This document shows, piece by piece, positions 43,183 through 60,141 of a stretch of DNA of 64,000 nucleotides. The notes below the pieces were generated by a model. The model was not told the origin of the DNA. It ran no database searches and was given only the letters and a program-made list of their open reading frames with translations. The stretch spans positions 335,545 to 399,544 of the forward strand of contig JAHEGD010000004.1 in NCBI GenBank assembly GCA_024639885.1. Direction: 5' to 3'. The translations under genes were made by a program, and so were the position numbers. Source of the stretch: Porticoccaceae bacterium (GTDB lineage: Bacteria > Pseudomonadota > Gammaproteobacteria > Pseudomonadales > Porticoccaceae). Numbering within the stretch: position 1 is the first letter of the stretch; the number at the start of each line of letters is the position of its first letter.

Positions 43183-43914
43183 ATGGCTAAAAAATACCGC
43201 ACCACAGCCGCGATGCGCTGGCACAGCCGCGTCGGCGTCGCGCTATTTTGGCTGCTGGTGCTGCTGTCGCTGACCGGTATTGCGCTCAACCACACCGACC
43301 GGCTCGGGCTCGCCAAAATCTCGTTGCAAGCACCGCTGCTGCTCGACTGGTATGGGCTAGACGCCGCACCGGCTGAGCGCGCCAGTTTGCACGGCCGCGA
43401 CTACCAGCTGCAGAGTTACTACAGCGGCGCGCAGCCGGTCGGCTCGCTGTACAGTGATGGCCGCGCCGTCGCCGCCTGCCCGCCGCCGCTGCACAGCGCC
43501 GTCGCCCTGCCCGGCGAGCCGGCGCTGAGCGCCGTGCTCTGCAACGATGAGCTACTGCTGATCACCGCCGACGCACAATTGCTGGACAGCTGGCAAGTGG
43601 TTGCCGGCCTGCCCAGTGGTCTGCGCGCGCTAAGCTGGGAGAACCAACAGCTGGTCGGCCGGCACAGCGACGGCAGCGGCTGGGCGCTCGATACCACTCA
43701 ATTTACCGCCACGGCGGTGGCCGCCGCACCAGCGCTGGCCAGTAGCCCAAGCGCAGCGCCGGCGGCCGGGGTGTCACTACAGACGCTACTGCTCGACCTG
43801 CACAGCGGCCGCCTGTTTGGCGCCGCCGGGGTCTGGGTGGTCGACATCGCCGGACTGCTGTTCTGCCTGCTGGCGCTGACCGGTTTGTGGAGCGTGGTCA
43901 AACGGCCGCGCTGA
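43183..43914 (+). CDS. PepSY-associated TM helix domain protein
   Basis: AMRWHSRVGVALFWLLVLLSLTGIALNHTDRLGL at N-terminus and C-terminal TM helix VVDIAGLLFCLLALTGLWSVVKRPR. Confidence 0.82.
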   Translation: MAKKYRTTAAMRWHSRVGVALFWLLVLLSLTGIALNHTDRLGLAKISLQAPLLLDWYGLDAAPAERASLHGRDYQLQSYYSGAQPVGSLYSDGRAVAACPPPLHSAVALPGEPALSAVLCNDELLLITADAQLLDSWQVVAGLPSGLRALSWENQQLVGRHSDGSGWALDTTQFTATAVAAAPALASSPSAAPAAGVSLQTLLLDLHSGRLFGAAGVWVVDIAGLLFCLLALTGLWSVVKRPR

Positions 43915-43992
43915 GCCCAATTGCCAGCAACGGCAAACGCCGTTACCATTCCAACCCGCCCGGCACTAGCCGCGGCGTCGATCACCATCCCG

Positions 43993-44014
43993 GGCAGCAA
44001 GGCTGCCTTTTTTA
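43993..44014 (+). terminator. intrinsic terminator after the porin-FMN-PepSY operon
   Basis: GGCAGCAAGGCTGCCTTTTTTAGTTTTT. Confidence 0.75.
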
Positions 44015-44045
44015 GTTTTTGCGGCGGCCCCGCAGGAGAGACTCG

Positions 44046-45239
44046 ATGGCCTCACCGGCAGTGATGAACAACTATGGCGCGCGCTCCACCACCTTGGTGC
44101 GCGGCGACGGCTGTTATCTGTGGGACGACCAGCAGCGCCGCTATCTCGACGCACTGGCCGGCATTGCGGTCTGCGGGCTAGGCCACAGCCACCCCGAGGT
44201 GGCCGCGGCAATTGCCGACCAAGCCGGTACGCTGCTGCACTGCTCCAACTACTTCAATATCCCCAAACAAGAGCAGCTCGCCGACAAGTTGCAGGCGCTG
44301 TCGGGGATGAGCAACATGGTGTTCGGCAACTCTGGCGCTGAGGCCAACGAGGCCGCCATCAAGCTGGCCCGCTTGCACGGCCACCGCAACGGCATCGCCA
44401 ACCCCACCGTCGTGGTCGCCAACCAGTCGTTCCACGGCCGCACCCTGGCCACCCTGAGCGCGACCGGCAACCCCAAAGTGCACGCCGGGTTTGAGCCGCT
44501 GGTCAGTGGCTTTTGCCGGGTGGCGTACAACGATATCGCTGCGATTGAAGCCGCGGCGGCGGCCAACCCCGATATCTGTGCGGTGATGGTCGAGCCGATT
44601 CAGGGCGAGGGCGGCATCCGCGTGCCGGACAAAGATTACCTGCAAAAAATCCGCGCGCTCTGCGACAGCCACGACTGGCTGATGATCTGCGACGAGATCC
44701 AGACTGGCAATGGCCGCACCGGCCGCTACTTTGCCTACCAGCACAGCGCTATCTTGCCGGATGTGGTGACTACCGCCAAAGGGCTTGGCAACGGCATGCC
44801 GATCGGCGTCTGCCTGGTTGCCGGCCGCGCCGATGGGTTGATGCAGCCGGGCAGCCACGGCACCACCTTTGGCGGCAACCCGCTCGCCTGCGCCGCCGCC
44901 CTAGCCACTATCAATGTGATTGAACGCGACCAGCTGGCGGCGCGCGCCGCCGAACTGGGGCTCTATTTTGCCAGCGCGTTTTGCGAGCAGATCGGCAGCC
45001 ACCCGGCGGTCAAAGAGATCCGCGGGGTCGGGCTGATGATTGGCATCGAACTGCATCGCGACTGTGGCGAGCTGTTTCAGTGGGCGCTGGAGGCAGGCGT
45101 CGTACTCAATGTCACCGCCGGCAACACCATCCGCCTGCTGCCGGCACTGACCATGAGCAACGCCCAGGCCGACCAAGTGATCGCCGCCGTCATTGCGCTG
45201 ATCGACCAGCACCACGCACAGACCGCGCAGGCCGATTGA
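44046..45239 (+). CDS. argD: acetylornithine aminotransferase (class III PLP)
   Basis: [71 protein letters not shown]; followed by argF. Confidence 0.92.
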   Translation: MASPAVMNNYGARSTTLVRGDGCYLWDDQQRRYLDALAGIAVCGLGHSHPEVAAAIADQAGTLLHCSNYFNIPKQEQLADKLQALSGMSNMVFGNSGAEANEAAIKLARLHGHRNGIANPTVVVANQSFHGRTLATLSATGNPKVHAGFEPLVSGFCRVAYNDIAAIEAAAAANPDICAVMVEPIQGEGGIRVPDKDYLQKIRALCDSHDWLMICDEIQTGNGRTGRYFAYQHSAILPDVVTTAKGLGNGMPIGVCLVAGRADGLMQPGSHGTTFGGNPLACAAALATINVIERDQLAARAAELGLYFASAFCEQIGSHPAVKEIRGVGLMIGIELHRDCGELFQWALEAGVVLNVTAGNTIRLLPALTMSNAQADQVIAAVIALIDQHHAQTAQAD

Positions 45240-45258
45240 GCCGCGCCGAGGAACTGCT

Positions 45259-46167
45259 ATGACCACACGCCATTTTTTAACCCTGCGCGACCTGTCCAGC
45301 GACGAGCTATTAGCGGTGGTTGCCCGCGCCGGCCAGCTCAAAGCGGCCCAGCGCAGCGGCGAGCTCCACCCGCTGCTGGCCGGCAAAGTGCTGGCGATGA
45401 TTTTCGAAAAATCGTCGACCCGCACCCGCGTCTCGTTTGAGGCCGGCATGGCCCAGCTTGGCGGCAGTGCCCTGTTCCTGTCGCCCAACGACACCCAGCT
45501 CGGCCGCGGCGAGCCGATTGAAGACAGCGCCCGGGTGATCTCGCGGATGGTCGATATCGTGATGGTCCGCACCTTCAGCCATGACACCTTAGAACGCTTT
45601 GCGGCGCACTCGCAGGTGCCGGTGATCAATGCGCTGAGTGATGACTACCACCCCTGCCAGCTGCTCGCCGACATCCAGACCTACACCGAGGCGCGCGGCC
45701 CGCTGGCTGGCAAAACGGTCAGCTGGATCGGCGACGGCAATAACATGTGCCACTCTTGGATTAACGCCGCGGCGCTGCTCGACTTTGAGCTGCGCATCGC
45801 CACCCCCAAAGGCTATGAGCCCAACCCGGCGATTGTCGCCGCCGCCGGCGGACGCGCGACTATTGGCCACACCCCCGAGCAGGCGGTCGCCGGCGCGCAC
45901 TTGGTGACCACCGATGTGTTCGCCTCGATGGGCCAAGAGCAAGAACAGGCCGAACGGCTGGCCCGCTTTGCCGGCTTCCAGGTCAACCACCCGCTGCTCG
46001 AAAAAGCGGCCGATGATGTACTGTTTATGCACTGCCTGCCTGCCCACCGCGGCGAAGAGGTCTCCGCCGAGCTACTCGAAGACGAGCGTATCTCGGTAGT
46101 CTGGGAAGAGGCTGAAAACCGACTGCACGCCCAAAAAGCGCTGATGGCGTTTTTGCTCAACGTTTGA
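45259..46167 (+). CDS. argF: ornithine carbamoyltransferase
   Basis: [48 protein letters not shown]. Confidence 0.95.
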   Translation: MTTRHFLTLRDLSSDELLAVVARAGQLKAAQRSGELHPLLAGKVLAMIFEKSSTRTRVSFEAGMAQLGGSALFLSPNDTQLGRGEPIEDSARVISRMVDIVMVRTFSHDTLERFAAHSQVPVINALSDDYHPCQLLADIQTYTEARGPLAGKTVSWIGDGNNMCHSWINAAALLDFELRIATPKGYEPNPAIVAAAGGRATIGHTPEQAVAGAHLVTTDVFASMGQEQEQAERLARFAGFQVNHPLLEKAADDVLFMHCLPAHRGEEVSAELLEDERISVVWEEAENRLHAQKALMAFLLNV

Positions 46168-46174
46168 GCGCCGG

Positions 46175-46380
46175 CGGCGCGCGGTAAGCTCTAGGCCGCC
46201 ACCTAAAGAAAGACCCCGGCCCGGAGGCCGGGGTGACGGTTCTACAAATGCCGGCGCGCGGTAAGCTCTAGGCCGCCACCTAAAGAAAGACCCCGGCTCG
46301 GAGGCCGGGGTGACGGTTCTACAAATGCCGCCGGTGGGGACGACGGTTCTACAAAGGCGGCCGGTGGGGACGACGGTGCG
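46175..46380. repeat. nested intergenic tandem repeat: two 77-bp units, each with a perfect hairpin, then a 30-bp-period repeat
   Basis: GGCGCGCGGTAAGCTCTAGGCCGCCACCTAAAGAAAGACCCCGGC(C/T)CGGAGGCCGGGGTGACGGTTCTACAAATGCC repeated at 77-bp offset; then CCGGTGGGGACGACGGTTCTACAAAGGCGG / CCGGTGGGGACGACGG at 30-bp offset. Confidence 0.95.
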
Positions 46381-46391
46381 CGCTAGCAGCG

Positions 46392-46871
46392 CTAGACGCC
46401 GTAGCGCACCTCGTCTATTTCGTACTCGACCTCGCCACCCGGGGTCCGCACCATCACTACATCGCCGACCTCTTTGCCGATCAGGGCGCGCGCAATCGGC
46501 GACTGGTAAGAGATCTTGTTGGACTTCACATCGGCCTCGTCGTCACCGACGATGGTATAGCTGACGCTGGCGTCGGTCTCAACGTTGAGGATGGTCACCG
46601 TGGAGCCGAAGATCACCTTATCGGCGGTCGGGATCTTACTGATATCGATCACCTGAGCGTTGCTCAACTTGGCTTCGATATCTTGTATACGGCCCTCAAT
46701 AAAACCCTGCTGTTCGCGGGCGGCGTGGTACTCGGCGTTCTCTTTCAAGTCACCGTGCTCGCGCGCTTCGGCGATCGCGGCGATCACCTTGGGGCGGTCC
46801 TGCCTCTTGAGCCGGTCGAGCTCTTCGCGCAGCGCGCTCTCGCCGCCGACTGTCATCGGGTTCTTTTGCAT
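46392..46871 (-). CDS. greA: transcription elongation factor GreA
   Basis: [55 protein letters not shown]. Confidence 0.97.
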   Translation of the reverse strand: MQKNPMTVGGESALREELDRLKRQDRPKVIAAIAEAREHGDLKENAEYHAAREQQGFIEGRIQDIEAKLSNAQVIDISKIPTADKVIFGSTVTILNVETDASVSYTIVGDDEADVKSNKISYQSPIARALIGKEVGDVVMVRTPGGEVEYEIDEVRYGV

Positions 46872-46882
46872 AATGTCTCTCG

Positions 46883-50101
<3,219 letters not shown>

Positions 50102-50155
50102 GTGCTGCTCGTTCCTGCGGCTGTCTCAATAAAATGTGTGGCGGTGGCGGCTGCT

Positions 50156-51301
50156 TCAACCGGCTTTGCGTTGGTCCATCAGTTCAATGAAGTGGTCAAA
50201 CAGCACCGCCGCCTCGTGCGGGCCGGGGCTCGCCTCGGGGTGGCCCTGAAAGCTAAAGGCCGGCCGGTCGGTGCGCTCAATACCTTGTAGCGAACCATCG
50301 AACAGCGAGCGGTGGGTGGCCACCAGGTTGGCTGGCAGCGAGCTTTCGTCGACCGCAAAGCCGTGGTTTTGGCTGGTGATCATGACCGTTTTACCGGCCA
50401 GCGCTTCAACCGGGTGGTTGGCGCCGTGGTGGCCAAACTTCATCTTGGCGGTCTTGGCACCGGAGGCGAGCGCCAGCAGCTGGTGGCCGAGGCAGATACC
50501 AAACAGCGGCATCTCTGCGGCGAGCAACTCGCCGATCGCGGCGATGGCGTAGTCACACGGCTCCGGGTCGCCGGGGCCGTTGGAGAGAAACACGCCGTCG
50601 GGCTGCATCGCCAGCACGTCGCTGGCCGGGGTCTTGGCCGGCACCACGGTGAGATCGCAGCCGCGGTCGGCGAGCATTCGCAAGATGTTCTGCTTAACGC
50701 CAAAATCGTAGGCGACCACCTTGTAGGGGCGCTCGGCCACTTCACGGTGGCCGACACCCAGCTGCCAACTGCCCTCGCGCCACGGGTAGCTGCTGGTACA
50801 GCTCACCACTTGGGCGAGATCGAGCCCCTGCAGGCCGGCAAAATTTTGCGCTTCGGTCAGTGCGCGCTGCTCGTCGAGCTCGGCGCCGGCCATCAGGCAG
50901 CCGCTCTGGGCGCCCTTCTCACGCAGTATCTTGGTCAGTTTGCGGGTGTCGATATCGGCGATGCCGAGAATATTGTTGTCGGCCAAGTAGCTGTCGAGGC
51001 TCTGCTCGCTGCGAAAGTTAGAGGCCAGCAGCGGCAGGTCGCGGATCACCAAGCCGGCGACGTGGACAGCGTCCGACTCGCGGTCTTCGGCGTTGACACC
51101 AACATTGCCGATATGTGGGTAGGTGAGGGTGACAATCTGCTTGGCGTAGGAGGGGTCGGTGAGGATCTCCTGGTAGCCGGTCAGCGCGGTATTGAACACC
51201 ACCTCTCCCACCGAACAGCCATCACTACCGATGGCTGACCCTCTGAACACGGTGCCATCTTCTAAAACCAAGATGGCGGGGCGATGGTTTTGGCGACTCA
51301 C
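50156..51301 (-). CDS. carA: carbamoyl-phosphate synthase small subunit
   Basis: [72 protein letters not shown]. Confidence 0.97.
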   Translation of the reverse strand: MSRQNHRPAILVLEDGTVFRGSAIGSDGCSVGEVVFNTALTGYQEILTDPSYAKQIVTLTYPHIGNVGVNAEDRESDAVHVAGLVIRDLPLLASNFRSEQSLDSYLADNNILGIADIDTRKLTKILREKGAQSGCLMAGAELDEQRALTEAQNFAGLQGLDLAQVVSCTSSYPWREGSWQLGVGHREVAERPYKVVAYDFGVKQNILRMLADRGCDLTVVPAKTPASDVLAMQPDGVFLSNGPGDPEPCDYAIAAIGELLAAEMPLFGICLGHQLLALASGAKTAKMKFGHHGANHPVEALAGKTVMITSQNHGFAVDESSLPANLVATHRSLFDGSLQGIERTDRPAFSFQGHPEASPGPHEAAVLFDHFIELMDQRKAG

Positions 51302-51402
51302 ACGACCTCCTAAAATGACACAACACAGCGAGCAGCGCTCGGCAACAATCCTAGAGTTTCGACGCTGATCGCGTCATAAACGCCCATTTTCGCCGGCCAA
51401 AT

Positions 51403-51445
51403 TGTAAAAAAGCGAGATGAAACGCTAGGGTCTCATCTCGCTTAA
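51403..51445 (-). terminator. intrinsic terminator downstream of dapB
   Basis: minus strand AAGCGAGATGA-GACCCTAGCGTT-TCATCTCGCTTTTTTAC: 11-bp stem and T tract. Confidence 0.8.
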
Positions 51446-51569
51446 TTAGAAATTTTCTGGCCGCTTACTCCCGGATCTAGGCCGCCCGTAGTGGGCAGAA
51501 TCTAGGAGTGCATTGTACAGAGGTCGGGGGCGGTCTGTCTATCCGCATCTGCGCCTAATTGCGCCGCCG

Positions 51570-53523
<1,954 letters not shown>

Positions 53524-53568
53524 AGCTCTGCTCTTTGTTAATCATCCGGCGGCCGCGCCGCACCAACA

Positions 53569-53596
53569 ACAGCGCGGGGACTCTGCCCCGCGCTGT
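53569..53596. other. perfect hairpin in dnaK-dnaJ intergenic region, no T tract
   Basis: ACAGCGCGGGGACTCTGCCCCGCGCTGT: 11-bp perfect arms. Confidence 0.75.
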
Positions 53597-53620
53597 CGGT
53601 ATCGCTGTCGACTCAACAAA

Positions 53621-55528
<1,908 letters not shown>

Positions 55529-55624
55529 GATTACTCTCCAAAAATTTCGCTAGTCTCGACGCTGGCAGAGCGACACTCGCCAGCGGTTGTGGTCTGCGCA
55601 GGCTGTTTATCTGCGCTTATCTGT

Positions 55625-55656
55625 TAAGTGGGTGCTCAACCCTCTATTTCAAGGGG
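55625..55656 (-). promoter_or_regulatory. sigma32-like heat-shock promoter of dnaK
   Basis: minus strand CCCCTTGAAATAGAGGGTTGAGCACCCACTTA: CTTGAAA-N14-CCCACTTA. Confidence 0.75.
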
Positions 55657-55682
55657 TTAAACCACCCGGAAAGAAAAAACTT

Positions 55683-56276
55683 TTACTCAGCTGCCTTGGA
55701 TACCACCACCATCGCCGGGCGCACCAACCGGCCGCTGAGGGTGTAGCCCTTCTGGAACACCTCCATCACCGTGTTGGGCTCCATCTCTGGGTTGGGGACC
55801 TGCGCCATCGCCTGGGCGAACTCGGGGTCGAAGGGCTCACCAACCGGGTTGACCGCTTCAACACCAAATTTGCTCAATACGTCGACAAAGCTTTTCAAGG
55901 TCAGCTCCAGCCCCTCGCGCACCGCCGTTTGGCTCTCGTCATCGACCGCGATGGCCGCCAGCGCGCGCTCAAGGTTGTCGACCACCGGTAGCAGCTCGCC
56001 GGCAAATTTCTCCAGCGCAAACTTGTGGGCATTGGCGACATCGCGCTCGGCGCGGCGACGCACGTTCTGCATCTCGGCCTGAATACGCAAAACCTGCTCA
56101 CGGCTGTCCTGCAGCTGGTCGTCTACGCTCGGCTCAGCCGCCTGCTCTGGCTCGGCCTGCGGGTCGGCACCATCGGCCTGCTGCTCGCCTTCCTCGATCG
56201 GGGTCTCCGGCAGCTCGCCGTTGTCGTCTTGTGGCTGTTTGTCGTCGTTACTCACACTCACTCCAGTATTTAACAT
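55683..56276 (-). CDS. grpE: nucleotide exchange factor GrpE
   Basis: [62 protein letters not shown]. Confidence 0.96.
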   Translation of the reverse strand: MLNTGVSVSNDDKQPQDDNGELPETPIEEGEQQADGADPQAEPEQAAEPSVDDQLQDSREQVLRIQAEMQNVRRRAERDVANAHKFALEKFAGELLPVVDNLERALAAIAVDDESQTAVREGLELTLKSFVDVLSKFGVEAVNPVGEPFDPEFAQAMAQVPNPEMEPNTVMEVFQKGYTLSGRLVRPAMVVVSKAAE

Positions 56277-56345
56277 GGCGCCCACGCCGTGGCGCTGTCG
56301 ATAAAACCTTAAAGGGCAACTGCACCCCTTAAACCCGTGTGCTTT

Positions 56346-56373
56346 ATATGGGGATCGTTGCGGTGGATTCAAC
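56346..56373 (-). promoter_or_regulatory. sigma32-like heat-shock promoter of grpE
   Basis: minus strand GTTGAATCCACCGCAACGATCCCCATAT: GTTGAAT-N13-CCCCATAT. Confidence 0.72.
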
Positions 56374-56449
56374 TGCCGTTTTTGCGGTTGCTAGCAATTG
56401 TTACCCACCGCCAATACCGCTATGATTTGGCCACACCCACCGCGCTGCG

Positions 56450-58111
56450 ATGACAACCTTGCTGCTGACCCTGACCATCCAAAACTACACCCTCGCCGAC
56501 CGCCTAGAGCTAGACTTTAGCGCTGGCACCAGCGCCATCACCGGCGAAACCGGTGCAGGTAAGTCTCTTATATTAGATGCGCTCGGCATGGCGCTCGGTG
56601 ACCGCGCCGACAGCGATGCGATCCGCCACGGTGCCGACAGTGCTCAGATCAGCGCTCAATTTGACCTCGCCGACCTGCCCGAGGCGAGCGCCTGGCTGGC
56701 GGCTGGTGAGTTTGGCAGCGACGACTGCCTGCTGCGCCGCTCGTTCTCTAAAGATGGCCGCTCAAAAGGCTATATCAATGGCCAGCCGTGCACTATGGGC
56801 CAACTCAAAGAGCTCGGTGAGCTGCTGCTCGAGATCCACGGCCAGCACGAACACCACTCGCTACTCAAGCGCGACACCCAGCGCCAGCTACTCGACGATT
56901 ACGCCGGCCACCAGCCGCTGCTCAGCGAGCTGCGCGACCACTACCGCGCCTGGCAACGCGCCGCCGACCAGCTCGCCGAGCGCGAGGCCAACGCCGACCA
57001 ACTGGCCGAGCGAGCGGCGCTGTTGCGCTTTCAAATTGAAGAGCTGGCCGCCGTCGCGGTAACCGCCGAGCAGTACGCGGCGCTAGAGAGCGAACACGCA
57101 GCACTGGCCAACGCCGACCAGATCATCAGCGACAGCCAACAGGCCCTCGCGCTCTGCGATGGCGGCGAGCAGCTCGCGGTGCGCGATGGCTTGAGCCGAG
57201 CTATCGGCCTGCTCGACGGGATAAAAAACCCACCAGCCGCGATCGAGCAGAGCAATGAGCTGTTGCGCGGCAGCCTGATTCAGCTTGAGGAGGCGGTTCG
57301 CGAACTGAACGGCTATATCGACCACTTCGAGGCCGACCCGGAGCGGCTGGCAGCGCTCGACCGCCAGCTCGGCGATATCCACAGCACGGCGCGCAAGTAC
57401 CGCCGCGACCCCATTCATCTGATCGACCGGCTCGACGAGCTAAAAGCTGAGCTGGCCGACTGCGACGACTCCGACGACGCGCTGGATGCACTGCGCAGCG
57501 CGGTCGCCGACCACCTAGCGGCCTACCGTACGCGGGCCAAGAAAATCACCAAACAGCGCCGTACTGCCGCCGCCAAACTGGCCGCGGCGGTCAACAGCCA
57601 ACTGACCGCGCTGGCGATGCCCGAGGCGGAAGTGAGCATCGAGCTGACTGCCGCCGGCCAGCCAACCGGCCACGGCGACGAGAGCGTTGAGCTGATGATT
57701 GTTACTAACGCCGGCCAGCCGCCCAAACCACTGCAGAAAATCGCCTCGGGTGGCGAGCTGTCGCGAGTCAGCCTGGCCATTCAGGTCAGCGCCGCCCACC
57801 AGAGCGGGGTGCCAACCTTGCTGTTTGACGAGGTCGACGTCGGTATCGGCGGCACCACCGCCGATGTGGTCGGCCAGCTGCTGCGCCAACTCGGCGACCG
57901 CGGCCAAGTGATCAGCGTTACCCACCAGGCACAAGTGGCCGCGCGCGCCCACCACCATCTGGTAGCGAGCAAGCGCGCCGGGGTGGCGTCACTGCGCCAG
58001 CTGGTGCCAGCCGAGCGCGGCGAAGAGTTGGCGCGGATGATCGGTGGCGCCAAAATCACCGACCAGACCCTCGCCCACGCCAACGAGATGCTGGCACTGG
58101 CCGCCCAGTAA
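56450..58111 (+). CDS. recN: DNA repair protein RecN
   Basis: LDFSAGTSAITGETGAGKSLILDALGMALGDRAD, LLEIHGQHEHHSLLKRDTQRQLLDDYAG, LFDEVDVGIGGTTADVVGQLL. Confidence 0.97.
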   Translation: MTTLLLTLTIQNYTLADRLELDFSAGTSAITGETGAGKSLILDALGMALGDRADSDAIRHGADSAQISAQFDLADLPEASAWLAAGEFGSDDCLLRRSFSKDGRSKGYINGQPCTMGQLKELGELLLEIHGQHEHHSLLKRDTQRQLLDDYAGHQPLLSELRDHYRAWQRAADQLAEREANADQLAERAALLRFQIEELAAVAVTAEQYAALESEHAALANADQIISDSQQALALCDGGEQLAVRDGLSRAIGLLDGIKNPPAAIEQSNELLRGSLIQLEEAVRELNGYIDHFEADPERLAALDRQLGDIHSTARKYRRDPIHLIDRLDELKAELADCDDSDDALDALRSAVADHLAAYRTRAKKITKQRRTAAAKLAAAVNSQLTALAMPEAEVSIELTAAGQPTGHGDESVELMIVTNAGQPPKPLQKIASGGELSRVSLAIQVSAAHQSGVPTLLFDEVDVGIGGTTADVVGQLLRQLGDRGQVISVTHQAQVAARAHHHLVASKRAGVASLRQLVPAERGEELARMIGGAKITDQTLAHANEMLALAAQ

Positions 58112-58191
58112 CAACCTATCAATAGTTGGGGCGACTCGGCTAGCGGCCCCGCTATACTCACGATAACCGGCAACCCCTCAGGAGCCCCACC

Positions 58192-58872
58192 ATGATCGAC
58201 CTGTACACAGCGGCAACCCCCAACGGCCATAAAGTGAGCATCATGCTCGAAGAGCTCGGCGTGGAGTACACAGTTAAAGCGATCGACCTGAGCAGCGGCG
58301 TGCAAAAGCAGCCGGAGTTCCTCGCCATCAACCCGAATGGGCGTATTCCCGCCATTGTCGATCACGGCAACGACGACTTTGCGGTATTTGAGTCCGGCGC
58401 GATCATGCTCTATCTGGCCGAGAAAACCGGCCAACTGCTGCCGAGCGACGCCAAGCAGCGCAGTGTCGCCCTGCAATGGCTGATGTTTCAGATGGGCGGT
58501 ATCGGCCCGATGATGGGCCAGGCCAACGTTTTTTACCGCTACTGGCCAGAGGTCTATCAGCCTGCTATTGACCGCTACCAGAACGAGTGCAAGCGGCTGT
58601 TCGGCGTTCTTGAGGGGCGACTCGAGCACCACCAATACCTGGCCGGTGACCTCTCCGTTGCCGACATCGCCACCTACCCGTGGGTGCGCACCCACCGCTG
58701 GTCGGGCGTTGCTATCGATGAATTTCCAGCACTGCAAGCGTGGCTAGCGCGCCTCGACGAGCGGCCAGCTTTTGCCCGCGGCCTAGCGGTACCCGAGCCG
58801 ATGGTCGACCCCGATGACGACAACGCCAAAGAGAAATTCGTCAAAGGTGCCCAGACCATACTGGCCAAATAA
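58192..58872 (+). CDS. glutathione S-transferase (YfcG/Ure2-like)
   Basis: [58 protein letters not shown]...[16 protein letters not shown]. Confidence 0.93.
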   Translation: MIDLYTAATPNGHKVSIMLEELGVEYTVKAIDLSSGVQKQPEFLAINPNGRIPAIVDHGNDDFAVFESGAIMLYLAEKTGQLLPSDAKQRSVALQWLMFQMGGIGPMMGQANVFYRYWPEVYQPAIDRYQNECKRLFGVLEGRLEHHQYLAGDLSVADIATYPWVRTHRWSGVAIDEFPALQAWLARLDERPAFARGLAVPEPMVDPDDDNAKEKFVKGAQTILAK

Positions 58873-58896
58873 CTAAAATAGCTTGGAGGGTTTACC

Positions 58897-60141
58897 ATGC
58901 AACACCAAACCAATCGCACCACGCCGCTAGCCTTGATCGGCCTACTGATCGCCGCCATCGCCACCGTCGGCTGTGCCCCCGAGCAACCGCCACAACCCGC
59001 CATGAGCTTTGAGGAGACCCTCCAAGAGCAGTTAATTACCGCAAAGCCTGGCGATGTGATCGAGATCCCCGCGGGGGTGCACGAGATGACACGCAGCCTG
59101 TCGCTGAATGTCGCTGGCGTGACTATCCGCGGTGCGGGCATGGATAGCACCGTGCTCTCGTTCAAAAACCAAGCCCAGGGTGCCGAGGGGCTGCTGGTCA
59201 ACGCCGATGATTTTGTTATTGAAGATATCGCCCTCGAAGATACCGTTGGCGACGCGCTAAAGATCAACCAGAGCAGCAACGTCACCATCCGCAATGTGCG
59301 CACCGAATGGACTGGCGGGCCGCTGACCAGCAATGGCGCCTACGGTATCTACCCAGTGCAGTCCAACAACATCCTCATTGACGGGGCGGTGGCGATTGGC
59401 GCCTCGGATGCCGGTATCTACGTCGGCCAGTCTAGCCAAATTATCGTGCGCAACTCGCGCGCCGAATATAACGTGGCCGGCATTGAGATTGAGAACTCGA
59501 CTTACGCAGACGTTCACGACAATACCGCGACCAATAACACCGGCGGCATACTGGTGTTCGACCTGCCCAACCTACCGGTACAGGGCGGCCGCAATACCCG
59601 CGTGTTCAACAACGACATCAGTGGCAACAATACGGCCAATTTCGCCCCAGCGGGTAATATCGTCGCCACCGTGCCGGCCGGCACCGGCTTGATGGTGTTG
59701 GCCAACGACAGTATCGAGGTGTTTGGCAACCGCTTTGTCGAAAACCAAACCGCCAGCATTTTGGTGGTGAGCTACTTGGTTACTGGCCTGCCACTAGACG
59801 ACCCCAACTACGATCCGTACCCCGAGGCAATCCACATCCACGGCAACCGTTTTGAAGGCGGCGGCAATAACCCAGATTTTGCCCCGCTAACGGCACTGCA
59901 AGCGGCAACCGGCAAACCCATTCCCGATGTTGTTTGGGGTGGCACCATTCAGCCCGCCAGCGCCGGCCAGCCAAGACAGGCTGTAGACCAGATTATCTGC
60001 CTGGGTGACAGCACCACTACCCTGCTAAACCTCGACGCCATCAACGGCTTTGCAGCGCCCTCGCTCGATGCTGCTGCGCACCGCTGCTCGCTTCCGCCGC
60101 TCGAAGAGATTGTGTTATCGCACAGCGCGCAAAACGACTGA
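58897..60141 (+). CDS. parallel beta-helix domain lipoprotein (partner of SO2930-like cytochrome)
   Basis: lipobox IATVGCAPEQ; right-handed beta-helix repeats (NVTIRNVRTEW, NNILIDGAVAIGASDAGIYVGQSSQIIVRNSRAEYNVAGIEIENS). Confidence 0.85.
   Translation: MQHQTNRTTPLALIGLLIAAIATVGCAPEQPPQPAMSFEETLQEQLITAKPGDVIEIPAGVHEMTRSLSLNVAGVTIRGAGMDSTVLSFKNQAQGAEGLLVNADDFVIEDIALEDTVGDALKINQSSNVTIRNVRTEWTGGPLTSNGAYGIYPVQSNNILIDGAVAIGASDAGIYVGQSSQIIVRNSRAEYNVAGIEIENSTYADVHDNTATNNTGGILVFDLPNLPVQGGRNTRVFNNDISGNNTANFAPAGNIVATVPAGTGLMVLANDSIEVFGNRFVENQTASILVVSYLVTGLPLDDPNYDPYPEAIHIHGNRFEGGGNNPDFAPLTALQAATGKPIPDVVWGGTIQPASAGQPRQAVDQIICLGDSTTTLLNLDAINGFAAPSLDAAAHRCSLPPLEEIVLSHSAQND

Noticed and set aside
46310-46564. 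84-aa ORF in the argF-greA repeat region
   Set aside because: Its frame reads the tandem repeat and then antisense greA; low-complexity product.
50312-51238. 308-aa plus-strand ORF antisense to carA
   Set aside because: Shadow ORF with no recognisable motif; carA is unambiguous.
56374-56449. LexA/SOS box upstream of recN
   Set aside because: I looked for CTGT-N8-ACAG, known upstream of E. coli recN, and found no convincing match.
57781-58737. 318-aa minus-strand ORF spanning recN and GST
   Set aside because: Antisense to two clear genes and spans their intergenic region.
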